From Zygnema cylindricum (lineage: Eukaryota > Streptophyta > Zygnematophyceae > Zygnematales > Zygnemataceae), in the NCBI GenBank assembly GCA_037447655.1, contig JBBHKE010002433.1:1-42538 (forward strand): 42,538 nt of DNA, written 5' to 3'. Position numbers and translations under genes: made by a program. Below are positions 9,427 to 20,688 of the stretch, one piece after another; the stretch's first letter is position 1; each line of letters begins with the position of its first letter. Below the pieces are notes generated by a model, which worked only from the letters and a program-made list of their open reading frames with translations, had not been told where the DNA came from and searched no databases.

Positions 9427-10604
9427 GTATGTGTTGAATTAACTTTCCTAAGTATCACCTCATGGAATGTTATTTTGTTTTATTTCTGTTCTTGCTTTTT
9501 TCGTATTCTTTTTTAGTTTTTCTTTTGTCAATGTCAATGTCAATGCAGAAAAAAAAAAAAATCTAAAGATTGTAATTGTGTCAAATTTTTCAATTTTATG
9601 TCAAATGCTTTGGGTGAGTTTAAAACTGCTATTTTATTTTTACTTCTGGTTCTGAGAAGTAAATTTTAAATAGTTTTAGCTTTCTCAAACCAAAATTTTT
9701 ACTTGCTCGAAACAGATTACTGCGGAAACAAGGAGTTCAATAAAGAAAAAAAGGTTTCCGTTTTTTCACATATCAAACTATTTGAATTAATTCAGAAATG
9801 ACATTGATTTTGTATTCGTATACTTTGAGATTTCCTCCCTCTCTATCCTCCTCACTCTTCTTTTTCTCTCTATTATCAAAGCCTTTGTTCTCATTCTAAA
9901 GTCAAGAAGAAATTTACTTTCTGAGTTTTTTGTTTTCATGTTTTTATCGGCATTAAAGAAAGAGACTTCTGTTCAAAGATGAATGTCAACTTAAAAAACT
10001 GGAAGTAAATAAGACATTTCATTAAAAAAATTGGTTACTTCTAAATTATGAAACTTCAGCTGTCCTCTCTTAACTTCTCCCTTACTCCTTAACACTTCTC
10101 TTTCTCTTGTTTTATGTTTGTTTATTGATGGTTAAGTCAAAAAGAAGAAGAAGAACCAAAACTGAAATCGATAAAAGAATTGAACATAAAATGGTTTTGA
10201 CATAAGAATTGAAAATAAAAAGCATTTACTTTATAAATTGATTTAAAAAAAACAACTCTAACTCTTATTAACTCTTAGCTCTTTATAACTCTTATTGATT
10301 TATAGTTGCTTTTTGAGTCCAAATTGCTCTCTCACATGATAATTGTTTTTTTCACTTTGATTAAAGTTGTTCCACATTAAGCATTACACAAAGTAAACAA
10401 AAAAAACAATAAGAACGGTTAAATCACACAATGGGAATATTGAACAGAGAAGAAATCGTAGGCGAAAAAATGAAGATTGAAGAGTTGGGAAGGATAAATA
10501 ATTGGAGAACAAAGAATTTGAAACGGAGAATGAACGGTGAACTTTGAACATTCATAATGAACAGGAAGAAAAAACAAAGAACACAGAAAACCATGCTGCC
10601 AAAG

Positions 10605-10990
10605 CTCATGAAACAAGCAAACAAATAAACAAACAAGCAAACAAGCTCACATAAACAAACATTAGAACAAAGAAACAATTTGATCCTATCGTATTTCTTT
10701 GTCTTTCCACCTTGGATGCTGGAAACAAACAAGAAAGTGTAAAGAAAAAAGGAAGTGGCAAATGGAACCAAAAAATAAACAAACAAACAAACCAAAAAGT
10801 ATACTGACAGACACATAAGAACAAAGAACAATTTCAATTGATCATAATTCTTTGTAAATTCACATTGGGTGCAGAAACCAAGAGACAGAGAAAAAAGGAA
10901 AAAGCAAATGAAACAAATAAATATATACACAAACAAACAAAACAAAACAAAAACACCAATAAGTACAATTTCAATCAAAAGTAATAATTT
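10605..10990 (+). repeat. Diverged tandem repeat, about 150-bp units, with AAAC runs
   Basis: Three decayed copies of one unit follow each other. The AGAACAAAGAA/ACAATTT segment recurs near 10663, 10817 and 10960, and a CCACCTTG-like or TTCACATTGG-like segment follows each. They are linked by AAACAAACAAAC-type runs. The long minus-strand open frames across this region (10424-11095) consist of Phe, Leu, Cys and Val runs produced by the repeat and are not counted as genes. Confidence 0.55.
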
Positions 10991-11477
10991 ACCATTCCAC
11001 CTTGAATGCAGGCCTTCTCTTTTCAGAACCACAGAACCAAAAATCTCTCTCACTCCTTTTCCACCTCCACCATATTTTCCAGACAGAACCAACAAGAAGA
11101 GTTATGGCCTCCAAATGAGACACCAATGAGAAGGAGGAAACGGTTCGGGCAGGCAGTAGAGAAAATGAAAAAAGATTCCAAAAAAATGTGAGCAAACAAC
11201 CCTAAAAAAAGGTTATCAAATTATCAACCCTTGAGGAGTAAATGTTGCATGAAAGACTTTGGAAACTTTATTTAAATGAAAGTAACTTGATTTTTGATTT
11301 TTCAGTGTGGGAAATTAGGTTTTACTATTTGATATGTATGCCGGAATCGGTGGTTTATTTGCGTCTGGAGTCGTTTTTGCAAAAAATGTTTTTTTTTTTT
11401 GTCCTAACTTTCTGCAAAAAAAATTCTGAGTCTGTTGTCGTTAAGCATAAGGTCTATATCCTCAATATATCATAAAT

Positions 11478-11566
11478 ATCCCTCCCTATCTCCCCCCCTC
11501 CCTCTCTCCTTCCCTCCCTCTCTCTCTCCCTCACTCCGTCCTCTCTCTCCCTCTCCCTTCTTGCAG
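11478..11566 (+). repeat. Pyrimidine tract at splice acceptor
   Basis: About 85 nearly pure C/T bases (CCCTCCCTCTCTC-type) run directly into TTGCAG at 11561-11566, the inferred acceptor of the gluconokinase exon. It is unusually long for a polypyrimidine tract and probably a C/T microsatellite. Confidence 0.8.
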
Positions 11567-12087
11567 AGAAAATGCGAAATGGCATTCCTCTCACGGATGC
11601 CGATCGCCTTCCCTGGCTTCTCTCTCTCAGCCGCCTTCTGGCATGCCACCTGGCAGAAGGGGAGAGAGTCGTCCTTTCTTGCTCCGCTCTTACCCCTTTG
11701 TACCGCCAGGTGCTTCGCTCAGGAAGGAAACTCATTAAAGAGTCGAAAGGCTTCCCCAAAAAAGGTAAAGATTCTGTTGATTTTGTGGAAGAGGGAGATG
11801 AAAACAAAAGTGGTTTTGAGTCGATGGTAGATCGAGGGAGATGCGAGGAGGAGGAGGAAGAGGACGTTGTTTTTGTCCATCTGGCGGGCAACTACAAACT
11901 TTTTGCTGACCGGATTTCGGCACGGCACAAAGAGGGAAGTCACTTTATGCCGCCCTCACTCCTACAGTCGCAGATGGACTTATTGATGGTCGGGAAGGGG
12001 AAGGCAGAGGAAAATATAATTAGTGTGGATGCGGCTAAGACTCCGGAAATGATTGTTTCGGATGTGGTTAAAATTCTAGGGTTATGA
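11567..12087 (+). CDS. Gluconokinase, C-terminal exon (partial)
   Basis: Gluconokinase phosphorylates D-gluconate with ATP to 6-phosphogluconate, feeding the pentose phosphate pathway. The exon starts after TTGCAG and continues a codon from an upstream exon (AG then AAA ATG). Family signatures seen: KMRNGIPLTDADRLPWL at the start, the GERVVLSCSAL segment, VVFVHL, and HFMPPSLLQSQMDLL near the end, then the stop at 12085. The P-loop and substrate-binding N-terminal half is absent from this exon and I could not find it upstream, so the gene is either split by long introns or truncated. Between YRQVLRSG and VVFVHL there is an insertion of about 40 residues, ending in a run of acidic residues, that is not in the short form of the family as I know it. 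The frame is clean, which argues against a very old pseudogene. Confidence 0.85.
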
Positions 12088-13530
12088 GCGGGGATGGCTG
12101 GATAGTTTTCCAGGTGACGTTTTTTTTTTCTTTTTTTTCTCTGTCGATGGGAAACATTTGAACAATTTGACATTGTCGAAGGTGATTTTTTTTTCTTGGG
12201 CAGACAGATAGAAGTAAATAAATTACTGTTTTAGGTTTTTCTAGGGTTTTCTAAAGCTTATGGTGTAAAATTTTGCCTAAGTTGTCTTTTTTTGTGAGTC
12301 GTGACACCTTTGTGTTGGGAAAAGAGACTTAGTGGTATATCTTCGCCACTCTAAATATAATTATGACATTTGTACAGTTCTCATGTCTTTTAAGGTTTTT
12401 TGTGTATCTCTACATTTGTCTATTTTGGGTTTTCATTCAATTCCATGAAATCACAATTTCCTCAACTGTCTTAAAATTTTGTTAATAATTTGCCTTTTTC
12501 TTAAAATTATGTTTTTTCCAGATGGTACACCTCCCATGGATCTTTCGGTTAGTAAACTATTAGGGTTAACATTAATTGAAAATAACTACATTGATCTATG
12601 TTTTGCAATATGGCTCGTTATGGGCTACTTAATTGCATAGTGTTACTAACACTAATTTATGATTTTGAGTCAAAAAACACACCCGATTTAGAGTGATAAA
12701 AATAATGATGGCAATGTTGAATATAGGTTCGATCTACACTCACAAAGCTGTTGTGTAATTAAAAATAAATAAATAAATAAAATAAAATAATATCAAATCA
12801 TAAAAATATCATATTCGATGTCTCATTTTCAATTCAGTCAATGGAGGTTACACGGTTTACACGGTTACGTGATTGCGCTCGACGATCTTTTGAAGTTAGA
12901 AGACTTTAATGTCGTTCCCAACCTCTGGCTTTCTACGGACAACATATCCTTGTTGCCCTTCAACGTGCCCAAGCTTCGGCCCTTATCTGACTGCAATTAA
13001 TATCCCGCGGGAGTTAAAATCTCGAGGAAGCTAAAATCTTGGAGAGACATATTTTTGTGAAAAGACATGAAGAAAGTTGACATGTTTGGGAGACTTTTAG
13101 GCCAATTGGCAATAAAAATGGTTCAATGGCAATGCATCATGATTTTCTGAAAATGGTAAATGTGGTTCAATGTCTTTGTTTCCTATTTCACTGCTGTTTT
13201 TTCACGTGTACAAAAGGATTGGAGGCGAGCTAAGACACGATATTTTGTAACCAGTAGCCACAGTTTGTTATCTTATGACGTGTTTATATCAACAACCCTC
13301 TATTTGATATACACTATAGCGCGAACCTGTTCTCACGTGTTCAAACTGCAGCTTCTAAAAACCCACTATGGGATTATGTACTATCCAAATTCGTATTATG
13401 TATGTTCATTTCTAGTAATGATTTGTCGGCTTTAGGTCACAGGAGCCAAAGTAGCGTTAAATTATTTCTCCTACACTATTAATTTACTAATTTATGCCTA
13501 AAAATTTAATAGCCGATTCATGTCAAAATA
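12088..13530. other. 3' region of gluconokinase and spacer
   Basis: A canonical poly(A) signal AATAAA lies at 12217-12222, about 130 bp after the stop. An AAAT-type microsatellite is at about 12762-12790. A 60-codon open stretch at 12818-13000 and a 91-codon one at 13160-13435 match nothing I know. No gene is called. Confidence 0.5.
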
Positions 13531-13535
13531 TTTTG

Positions 13536-13790
13536 TTCCGGGCAGTCAGTTTTTTTCCCCCTTCCGCCATCGCATGAGTATCGCGATTCTTTCTACGTTC
13601 GTAATTGGCTGTGTGCGTGCCGGACAGTCAGTTTTTTTTATGCCGGGCAGTCAGTTTTTGTTTTTGCCGTGCAGTCAGTTTTGGTTTCTGCCAGGCAGTC
13701 AGTTTTTTGTTTTGGCCGGCGCCGCCGTGAGTATCGTGAAATTTCAGACGTTTGTTTGGCTTCATAAGTGCCGGGCAGTCCGTTTTTTTT
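13536..13790 (+). repeat. Minisatellite, GCCGGGCAGTCAGTTTTT units
   Basis: Four tandem units of about 24 bp (13619-13714) share the core GGCAGTCAGTTTT followed by T-rich filler. Single outlying copies are at about 13538 and 13769. The outer copies are bordered by related GTGAGTATCG / ATGAGTATCG segments, so a larger unit of roughly 100 bp was also duplicated. It lies directly upstream of a partial CACCG-type end at 13826. Confidence 0.85.
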
Positions 13791-13923
13791 TCGCACGAAC
13801 GTTTTTGCACGTGCAGTATACTATACACCGGCCATCGTTATTAGCGTTGTGGATTTATTAGTGTCAATGCGAAATTAGAATTAGTTTATACTAATGCAAT
13901 GCAAGATTGCGTGGCAAACTGTA

Positions 13924-15188
13924 CACCGCGAATCGTAATTCGAGTAATGAAAAAATTAGAGTAAAAAAGCCAAAAAAAACAATTAGAGTAATGAACTCGA
14001 GTTTATGTGATAGAACTTTTTCACATAGGAAGTTTACTCCATAGTTCAAAAGTAGGCGTTTTTATGGTAGGCCTTTGGTAGGCGCACAAAACTTGGCACT
14101 AAACTCGCGTAGAGTAGGCATATTGTATGGGTGTGAGTTGCGGACACTCTTGTACGATCGTACGAATATGACGTATGATCATAGTACAGCGCACGCCACC
14201 TGACGAAATATTTTAGCGAACTGACGCGGCGTAGGATGACATTCCGCCGGAAAAAAAACCCGGAAAAAAAAAAAAAAACGCGGACGGGCAACCTGGTTGG
14301 TCAATTTGAGGCTTTATTTAGTGTGGCCTTCAAAATTGCAGACGCTAATATGACAAATTGTCCTATCGTAAGTTGTGTTATGGGCTTTTCATGTGATATT
14401 CTTAAGATCGCTACTTTGATCAGCGACCGTCCGATCGTACAAATCTGACAGTTGAAATAAAAAACACCTCAAAATTTATAGAAAAAATATTTTTTGTCCG
14501 ATTTTTTTTCAAAATTTAGACATGCCGTTTAATTCTCTATCGATCGATGTGCAACTCAACCCTCTTAACCTTTTTTTTCTTTTTTCGAGCAATACAATAT
14601 GGGTCTTAAGGGCATATTGTATGTTTTGCATACAATAGGCATACTGTATGGGCCTACTTTCACCTACTTTTGAACTATGGTTTACTCTAATTTATTTAAG
14701 TACTCTATATTGGGTTATGCCGGCGATAATTATCCGTGCTGAAATTATGAACACTAAATTGCGTAGACGCACAAAATCTGTTGTACCGTATACTTTTGAC
14801 GTCATTATGACGCTAGTACTATTTGTCGCGCTGAATGTCAGTTAATGTTCACACTGACGACGATGCTGTCGACGGAACGAGAGTTATGCGAACCGCTTTT
14901 TTCCTATGTGATTGATTTTTTGTTTAGTGCGATTTCAAGTGCGAGCGCGATTCTATTAAATCATTATTTGTACCTTTTTACATATAAAAGTACAATTTTG
15001 CACTGTCGGACGTCGTCCGTACTCCACACTATTTAAAACGAACCTATATTATATTTTTTTACGCTAATTAAACCTTTACCTAAATTAGGATAATGAAAAA
15101 ATTAGAATCATTTACTCTATTTGACGTGATAGAGTCGAAATTTCGAGCGACCAAATTAGCGTTATTACTCTAATTACGATTCGCGGTG
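13924..15188. mobile_element. CACCG-type element (copy 3), split by a hAT-like insertion
   Basis: Termini CACCGCGAATCGTAATT in inverted orientation at both ends, with TA at 13922-13923 and 15189-15190. Without the 640-bp insertion it would be about 620 bp. The palindromic TTGTACCTTTTTACATATAA segment near 14968 and CCACACTATTTAAAAC near 15021 are shared with copies 2, 4, 5 and 6. No transposase is encoded. Confidence 0.75.
14040..14679. mobile_element. hAT-like element, CATAGTTC family (copy 1)
   Basis: Perfect terminal inverted repeats CATAGTTCAAAAGTAGG at both ends and a perfect 8-bp target duplication GTTTACTC (14032-14039 and 14680-14687). CA...TG ends with an 8-bp duplication fit the hAT superfamily. 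It is 640 bp without transposase. The interior includes short repeats of CATACAATA type near the right end. It interrupts CACCG copy 3. A longer copy in opposite orientation lies at 39670-40668. Confidence 0.88.
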
Positions 15189-15420
15189 TAGTGTTGTGTA
15201 TCGAGTAAAAATTTATCGCGATAGCTTCGATATTCAATATATAGAATATCGATCGGTCGAAGGTCTCGATATGGTACAGTAAACCGAACAGTAAATCGCA
15301 AAGAGAATAGTGCGATAAATCGTAAGATCGGTCTGAGGTCTCGACACGGTACAATAAACCGTACTGTGAATCATACGGTATATCGTACGAAGAATAGTAC
15401 GGTAAATCCGACGACATGTT
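15189..15420. mobile_element. Truncated TAGTGTTG-family fragment
   Basis: The left end TAGTGTTGTGTATCGAG starts exactly at the right TA flank of CACCG copy 3, followed by the CGATATTCAATATAT-type palindromes typical of the family. No right end is found, so it is a decayed or truncated copy. Confidence 0.45.
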
Positions 15421-16850
15421 TGGGTAGTTGTGCTTTGGTGGCACCTACCATCATGTCTCGTTTTATTGTGGATGATGTCCCCATTCAGGCCCACATTGTC
15501 CCTAAAGTTGAGGAAAACATGTTTTCATTTCATGACGCTCTACTCTCGGCTCGTGCAGGATAGACGTATGATGCTTGAAACTAATTTCCACCTTTTCCAT
15601 CTCTTATGTTGAGAACATCCGACAATGGTATCCGAGAGGTTGGCCGCCGCCAAATTCCATAAGCTATGAAAAGCGCTACCTTCTGCTCAATCGCTTACTC
15701 CTCAACGTTGGTGTTGCTGGTGCATTTCTGCAAGCTACACCAACTTTTTTGGCACTTTGTTTAACGTTTGACCCAGTTAGCCTTAAGTTTACGTTTGGGT
15801 TCGCCTCATCCTCCGCTTTTGGGGCGTCCACATTGTGTTTTTAACCAACTTATTGATTAGTTACTCACATGGTGGGGAACGTACTGTTGCACATGATTTG
15901 GTATGCGATGCCATTGGTGCGGTAAGTGTCGAGGCGGGGTACACAACCAACAAGATGAACCTCATGTAGTCCCTCGTCGCCCCCTGTCTAGCGATCTTCG
16001 CAACCCTCGAGTTAGGTCTTCCTCCACGGGTGTCGGAGGACCCTAGGTGATGTGGTCCTCACGGATCCATCTATTATGCAAGTTTCATCTCGTGGGACAT
16101 TATTTGCGGGCATGGCGACTTGAGACGTAGCAAATTTTAAGGAAATTGATTACGCTAAGTTAGACTCGACGGATCTGTTTATCCCATTAGACGCAAAAAA
16201 AATCGGCACTTTGGACAAGTCTTTCAACGAATTTTCCGCAATTTTGCTAAAAATAAAATTGAATCCAAAGGTCCGAGAGTCTTTCCCGAGGCCTTCTTGT
16301 TGCTTTTTACCGTCAACATGTGTCAGTTACCCTTCAACGAGCGGAAGCCGCGACCCTTTTGTGACGAAGTACATTGGCCAATGATAGGCATCGCCTCCTA
16401 AGTCTTCAACCAAAGGATTTAATCCACATTCACGATCTTTGAGGGTGCGGACTTTGGTTTTTTAGGGCGATGGGAATTCACATACTGTAGGTTTGTTCTT
16501 TTTTCAGTCGTCATCTTTGGTACATTTGTTTAGTTTTGGTGGTTTTCCTTTTTATTAGCGTTAAATTTTCCGTTTGTTCTCTTAGCGTCAGTCTCGCTTT
16601 TCTTTTGTAGTATTTAAATGTTATATATATATTTTTTTTAAAACACTTTTTGTACCTTGATGGTTTTTCACCAAACTTTATGCAATAAGGTTAATCTCCT
16701 TAGGTTACACGTCATCACTTATTTAGCGTCTCCATATCTTACGGTTGGCGTAGAGTGTGACGTCAAGAACACAATTTATGACCTCACAAACCATGATAGG
16801 GACATCCCATTTGTTCAAATTTGGTGGATTGCATCCCCATGCCCCTTATC
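15421..16850. other. Unassigned region, possibly decayed coding
   Basis: The composition is less AT-rich than its neighbours and several 60-90 codon open stretches occur in different plus-strand frames (for example 15366-15563 and 15575-15844). None matches a family I recognise and stop codons separate them. It could be an old pseudogene or transposon interior. No function is assigned. Confidence 0.35.
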
Positions 16851-16852
16851 GC

Positions 16853-17056
16853 CACGTGTTGTTATCCCATTATTTTTGACTTGTGTCGGTCGCGATTGAT
16901 GTGTTAGTGATACTTTCCTCATACACGTGCGTGCGACACTACTTTGACACGTGTGACACGGAATAAATATGAGTTCCCTAACTTTTGCCGTCGTGTCTCC
17001 CTCGACACTCCTCTCTCTTTCACACGTGTGGGAAAATCCTCTCGTGCTATCACGTG
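16853..17056. promoter_or_regulatory. Second G-box cluster
   Basis: CACGTG occurs at 16853, 16924, 16948, 17023 and 17051, and ACGTGGC near 17137. Intervals alternate long and short (71, 24, 75, 28), as if a pair of boxes about 26 bp apart had been duplicated with a shift near 100 bp. No downstream gene is recognised, so a promoter role is uncertain. Confidence 0.4.
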
Positions 17057-17393
17057 GCACACTTAAAGGGAGTTTTTTGCAAAAGCGTGCAGGCTGAGCG
17101 ACACTTGGACAAATGGAATGGTCATCTTTCGTCCTACGTGGCGACATTGGACCCGCGAGGTGCAAGGAGGATTTGTTGGTCAACGATTTGTCTAACTTGT
17201 AGTTTTGAGCTTCGTCTCTTCACCCCCTCCTTTTTCATTTTATTATTTTTTTAATAATTTTTTATTCATCTTTATTATTATGATTTTTATTTATTTGGAG
17301 CTTGTAAGTGTTAAAATGTGTGTATTTTCTAAGTCTGTATTTGTCTATGTTGAAAAGAAGTAATTAATATTCACTTCTTATTTTAGACTCTAA
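17057..17393. other. AT-rich spacer
   Basis: Nothing coding supported. It is T-rich from 17220 to 17340. Confidence 0.4.
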
Positions 17394-17560
17394 AGTGAAG
17401 AGAGATAGAGAGTCACCATGGCAGCTGCCATAGTTAGATAAAAACAGGCAGACAGGCAGACAGATTGATAGATTACTAAAATGTTGCCCTAAGTAGGATT
17501 CGAACCTTAATCTGCAGAGTGCTATGTAGATTTACGCCTTAACCATTTAGGCGGTATTGA
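17394..17560 (-). repeat. tRNA-derived, SINE-like relic
   Basis: On the minus strand, GGTTCGAATCC (complement of 17496-17506) is a perfect pol III B box. It is preceded by GCCTAAATGGTTAAGGCG (complement of 17535-17552), which resembles the D-arm/A box of Leu- or Ser-type tRNA. Cloverleaf pairing is imperfect and a T-run follows, so it is not a functional tRNA gene. Downstream on that strand are CTGCCTGTCTG repeats and GGCAGCTGCCATGG, which loosely resembles the copia LTR segment next to its own tRNA-like sequence. Confidence 0.4.
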
Positions 17561-17917
17561 AACGATACACATTTGTGATTCGGTAATTAATTAAAGTGTT
17601 ACGCAAAACATCACTTTCACTTAAACATACCAAAATTGACGAAAGGTCATCTATAATCAAACGACGCTCGCGGACGCAAATCTAACCGTGTAAAATACAT
17701 TATCGGACGGACGTTGTCGCCCCCGCCAAACCCGAATGAATCTTCGGCGGCTTTCGGACATAGCGGCGCGCTCCAAAATTGTTAACCGTTAACCGACTGG
17801 CGTTTACGAAAATAAAAGTTAACCGAAACTCGATTTTGCGCGATTAACCGTACTCACCCGTAACCGAAAAAGTATAAAATTACAACGCTCGTTGTTATTA
17901 ACGTTAAACATTTATTA

Positions 17918-18389
17918 CACCGCGAATCGTAATTATCGTAAATAAATAATTAATGTTATCTATTCTAATTTAGATTTTTCGCTTTTTCAAAAAAACGTTT
18001 TACTCTAGTTTATCAGTAACTCTAATTTGGATTTCTGTCCGTAATAATTATCCGCTTTGAAAATCTTTTAGGTACACATATAAAATCTGACAAACGTACA
18101 ATTTCACGTCATTATGACGTTTGCACTACGCGGTTTGTGAAAACGGAGTTACATCATAACGGCATGTATTAAATCATTTTTTGTACTCTTTTTGTTAATA
18201 CGATACAAAACACGGATCGTAAGCCACACTATTTAAAACGACACTATACTAGAGTTGTTAACGATGATTCAAAAAGTACCTTAAATAATGTAAATAAAAA
18301 TTTAGAGTTATTTATTATTTTTAATGTTTTTGGGTCAAAATTCGTGGTGACGGAATTAGCGTCAATAATGCTAATTACGATTCGCGATG
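17918..18389. mobile_element. CACCG-type element (copy 4)
   Basis: Ends CACCGCGAATCGTAATTA on the left and, read on the minus strand, CATCGCGAATCGTAATTA on the right, flanked by TA (17916-17917, 18390-18391). It is 472 bp and non-coding, with the shared CCACACTATTTAAAACGA motif near 18222. It sits inside the hAT relic. Another decayed end of the family follows near 18530-18546. Confidence 0.7.
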
Positions 18390-18391
18390 TA

Positions 18392-19193
18392 GTGTTAATG
18401 GAAAATTATGATTAATAATACCATTTAATGCAAGGAGACGTGGCAGGTTATAGTCCACGTCTTTAAATAATGTTGTTAACTATATTTTGTTATTTTTGGC
18501 TATAAGTAGTAGCAACTTATTAACACTAATAACAATGAGTGGTGTAGTAGTACATCTCCCTTTGCAAAAAAACAGCTCGTGCACCTCTTTTTTTTACTAT
18601 TTTGTCTTTTTACTATCTCCCATTACGAATATTTTTTTTCCTCGACAGTCACCTCTTTCAAGAGATTTGTTCCTAATTTTGCGTGTAACTCTTAGATTAA
18701 TGCTTAAACTCTCATATTAATGTTTATTCTCTCGCAAACCTATTTTTTTCGCTACAATTTTCGGACGGTACTGCGATACTATGTTATGAATTATGCAAAA
18801 AAGGTAAAGTTTTAATTATGTATGTTTAAAAAAAAAATCATAGTTTTTCACATAAAAAATCAATTAACAAAAAACACATTGTGATGAGCAAAAAAACAAA
18901 AAATATTTTGTAGTATCAAATATAGAAATAATCACATCACAACCTCGTCCTATTTTCGACTCTATATACAAATAATCAACCTCAAACTTAAAAATTACAC
19001 AAAATCCATAAACCTAAATGTGGTATAAATAGTGGGCTTCGGTAATATTTGGTAAAAATAAGCATTCCGGTTAAAAAAAACAGATAAACACTAGAAAAAT
19101 TGTGAAATACAAAAAAAAAATCAAAGTATAAAATATATATATAATTAATACTAAAAAAATAACAATTATTAGAAAACAAAACAAAACAAAAAA
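18392..19193. other. Interior of hAT relic, non-coding
   Basis: Very AT-rich. No coding is supported apart from the transposase remnant that begins at 19194 on the minus strand. A segment near 18432 (GGAGACGTGGCAGG) resembles the interior of the CACCG-type element at 41222-41418 in inverse orientation. Confidence 0.4.
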
Positions 19194-20327
19194 CTATGCA
19201 TTTATAAGATCTCGGTTGGATCTAACACACAAAAGATCACTAACAATTGAAGCCGCTAGTGAGCTCTTCTTTTTTGTTATGGTGTTCCCGATATCCGAAA
19301 AATTGCATTCGGACATGGAGCTAGAAGCCGGAATAGCTAGAATAGATTTAGCAACACCGGCTAGAATAGGAAATCCTCCATCTTTCGCACGTACATTTGA
19401 TTTTTTTTCCACCATTCAAGTATGTTAAAGTTCAATCTTTCGTCGTTGGTTAATTTTAAATCAAAATAACGTTTCAATTCGTCACTAATGAGCGTGTTTT
19501 TGTCGGTTGTAATAATAACCTCAGTTTTGTCATCGCTCTCAGTGTGTTTTTCCTCCGGAAAATGATTGACTTGAAGCGTCCGTGCATGAAGTTTATTATT
19601 TTTTTCAATGAAATGAGCGGTTACTGACATGTATGAGGCTCTCTTTATTGTCTCAGTCCAGAGATTGGTATTAAATGCGACAAAACTATTGTTATCAATA
19701 TTTTCTTTAAGTTTTGGGATGATCAAACTACGAATATCTTTGGCAGTGTTTTACGCTGTTGAGGGACGGAAGTAGCTTGTCGATTTCAACACTTTTGTTG
19801 GACGAAACACCAACATCAAATAATGCTTGACAAAATGCTTGAAAACCTGGGAACAAAAAGAAGGAAAAAAAAATTATCACACAATTACTAATCATGATCA
19901 ATAAATAAGGTTTATACCAAAACAACATCATGACAAACCAAATAATAATAAAAAAATAAAAATAAGTGTACGAATATAAATTATAGATGAAAAAATAGTG
20001 ATGAAGCTCAAAAATATAAATTTATTAACAAAACAAGTTAAAATGACATATACATTAAAGCCACCCTAAATGGAATTCAAAATAAATCGTAGCTGAACCG
20101 TCGACGATCGAAAATGGTCGAAGGTCCTCGCAACAAATCAACGCCACCATTTTCGCAAATTTTTTTCGAGCACTCGTTTTCGCTTTTGTTTTTGAAAGAA
20201 ACTTACGAAGTTGTCCTCTAGAACCATCCGTGTCGGCCAAATATGAACATGTGTGAGTGTTAATTGTTGAAGTACCGTTTGTTGACTTGTATTGATAAAC
20301 TATTGAAACATGTATTACAAGCCACAA
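19194..20327 (-). pseudogene. hAT transposase remnant with catalytic core deleted
   Basis: Read 20327 to 19194 in shifted frames. Residues at 20327-20055 look like a BED-type zinc finger tail followed by KMVALICCEDLRPFSIVDG. At 19931-19728 there is GFQAFCQALFDVG and KLLPSLNSVK. At 19726-19361 there is FVAFNTNLWTETIKRASYM and VTAHFIEKNNKLHARTLQV, then DELKRYF and ILEWWKK. At 19415-19194 is the C-terminal dimerisation motif ILAIPASSSMSECNFSDIG. These occur in the order expected for hAT transposases, but about 200-300 residues carrying the DDE core are missing between the LHARTLQV segment and DELKRYF. There are at least two frameshifts and a probable intron or spacer at 19932-20054. It cannot make active enzyme. 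Confidence 0.85.
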
Positions 20328-20688
20328 AACCTCCCCCCTTTACTATGTATTTGTTTGATGTTTTAGTTTCGTATACATGTTCAAATTTTTTCCAATAACT
20401 TGAAGTAGGCATGCTTTCTTTCACTAGGTAATACTAAGCAATTTCACCATTTTTTGATTTTTGAAGTTCGTTTTGGATTATAGTTTTAAGAGAAGCGAGA
20501 ATGCTTTTCTCTATTTTGGTGTATGGCTAGGTTTTGTTTGAATTGTGGTCAAGTTTCTCTAACTTAAATAGCAATTAAATTTATCGATTTATTGTTTGAA
20601 ACATGTGAGTAAGCTAATAATTAGGATTTGTCGTGGGAAATTGACGTAGTTATTTTATTTTCGATGATTTATTACCTAAAAATTACTA

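Larger units (their letters stand above)
9427..11566. other. AT-rich region between tentative exon and gluconokinase exon
   Basis: I searched all frames by eye for a Walker A motif (GxSGxGKST) and for the DADDFHP-type segment expected before the gluconokinase exon, and saw neither. The region contains A- and T-rich runs, AAAC-type simple repeats and the diverged tandem units described separately. If the gene is intact this is intron. Confidence 0.45.

Noticed and set aside
9548-9600. Weak resemblance of LKIVIVSNFS to the strand before a kinase P-loop
   Set aside because: The glycine-rich loop and Lys are missing.
9548-9614. Possible small exon after TCAATGCAG that might have carried the gluconokinase P-loop
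   Set aside because: In the required frame it has a stop after a poly-A run, and no GxSGxGKS motif is present.
10424-11095. Minus-strand 223-codon open frame with apparent membrane segments
   Set aside because: Made of Phe, Leu, Cys and Val runs encoded by AAAC-type repeats; no family resemblance and no conserved start context.
16815-17183. Minus-strand 122-codon frame
   Set aside because: No recognisable domain; it overlaps the second G-box cluster.
17485-17560. Functional tRNA gene
   Set aside because: The B box is perfect, but the T-stem and acceptor do not pair well; treated as a SINE-like relic.
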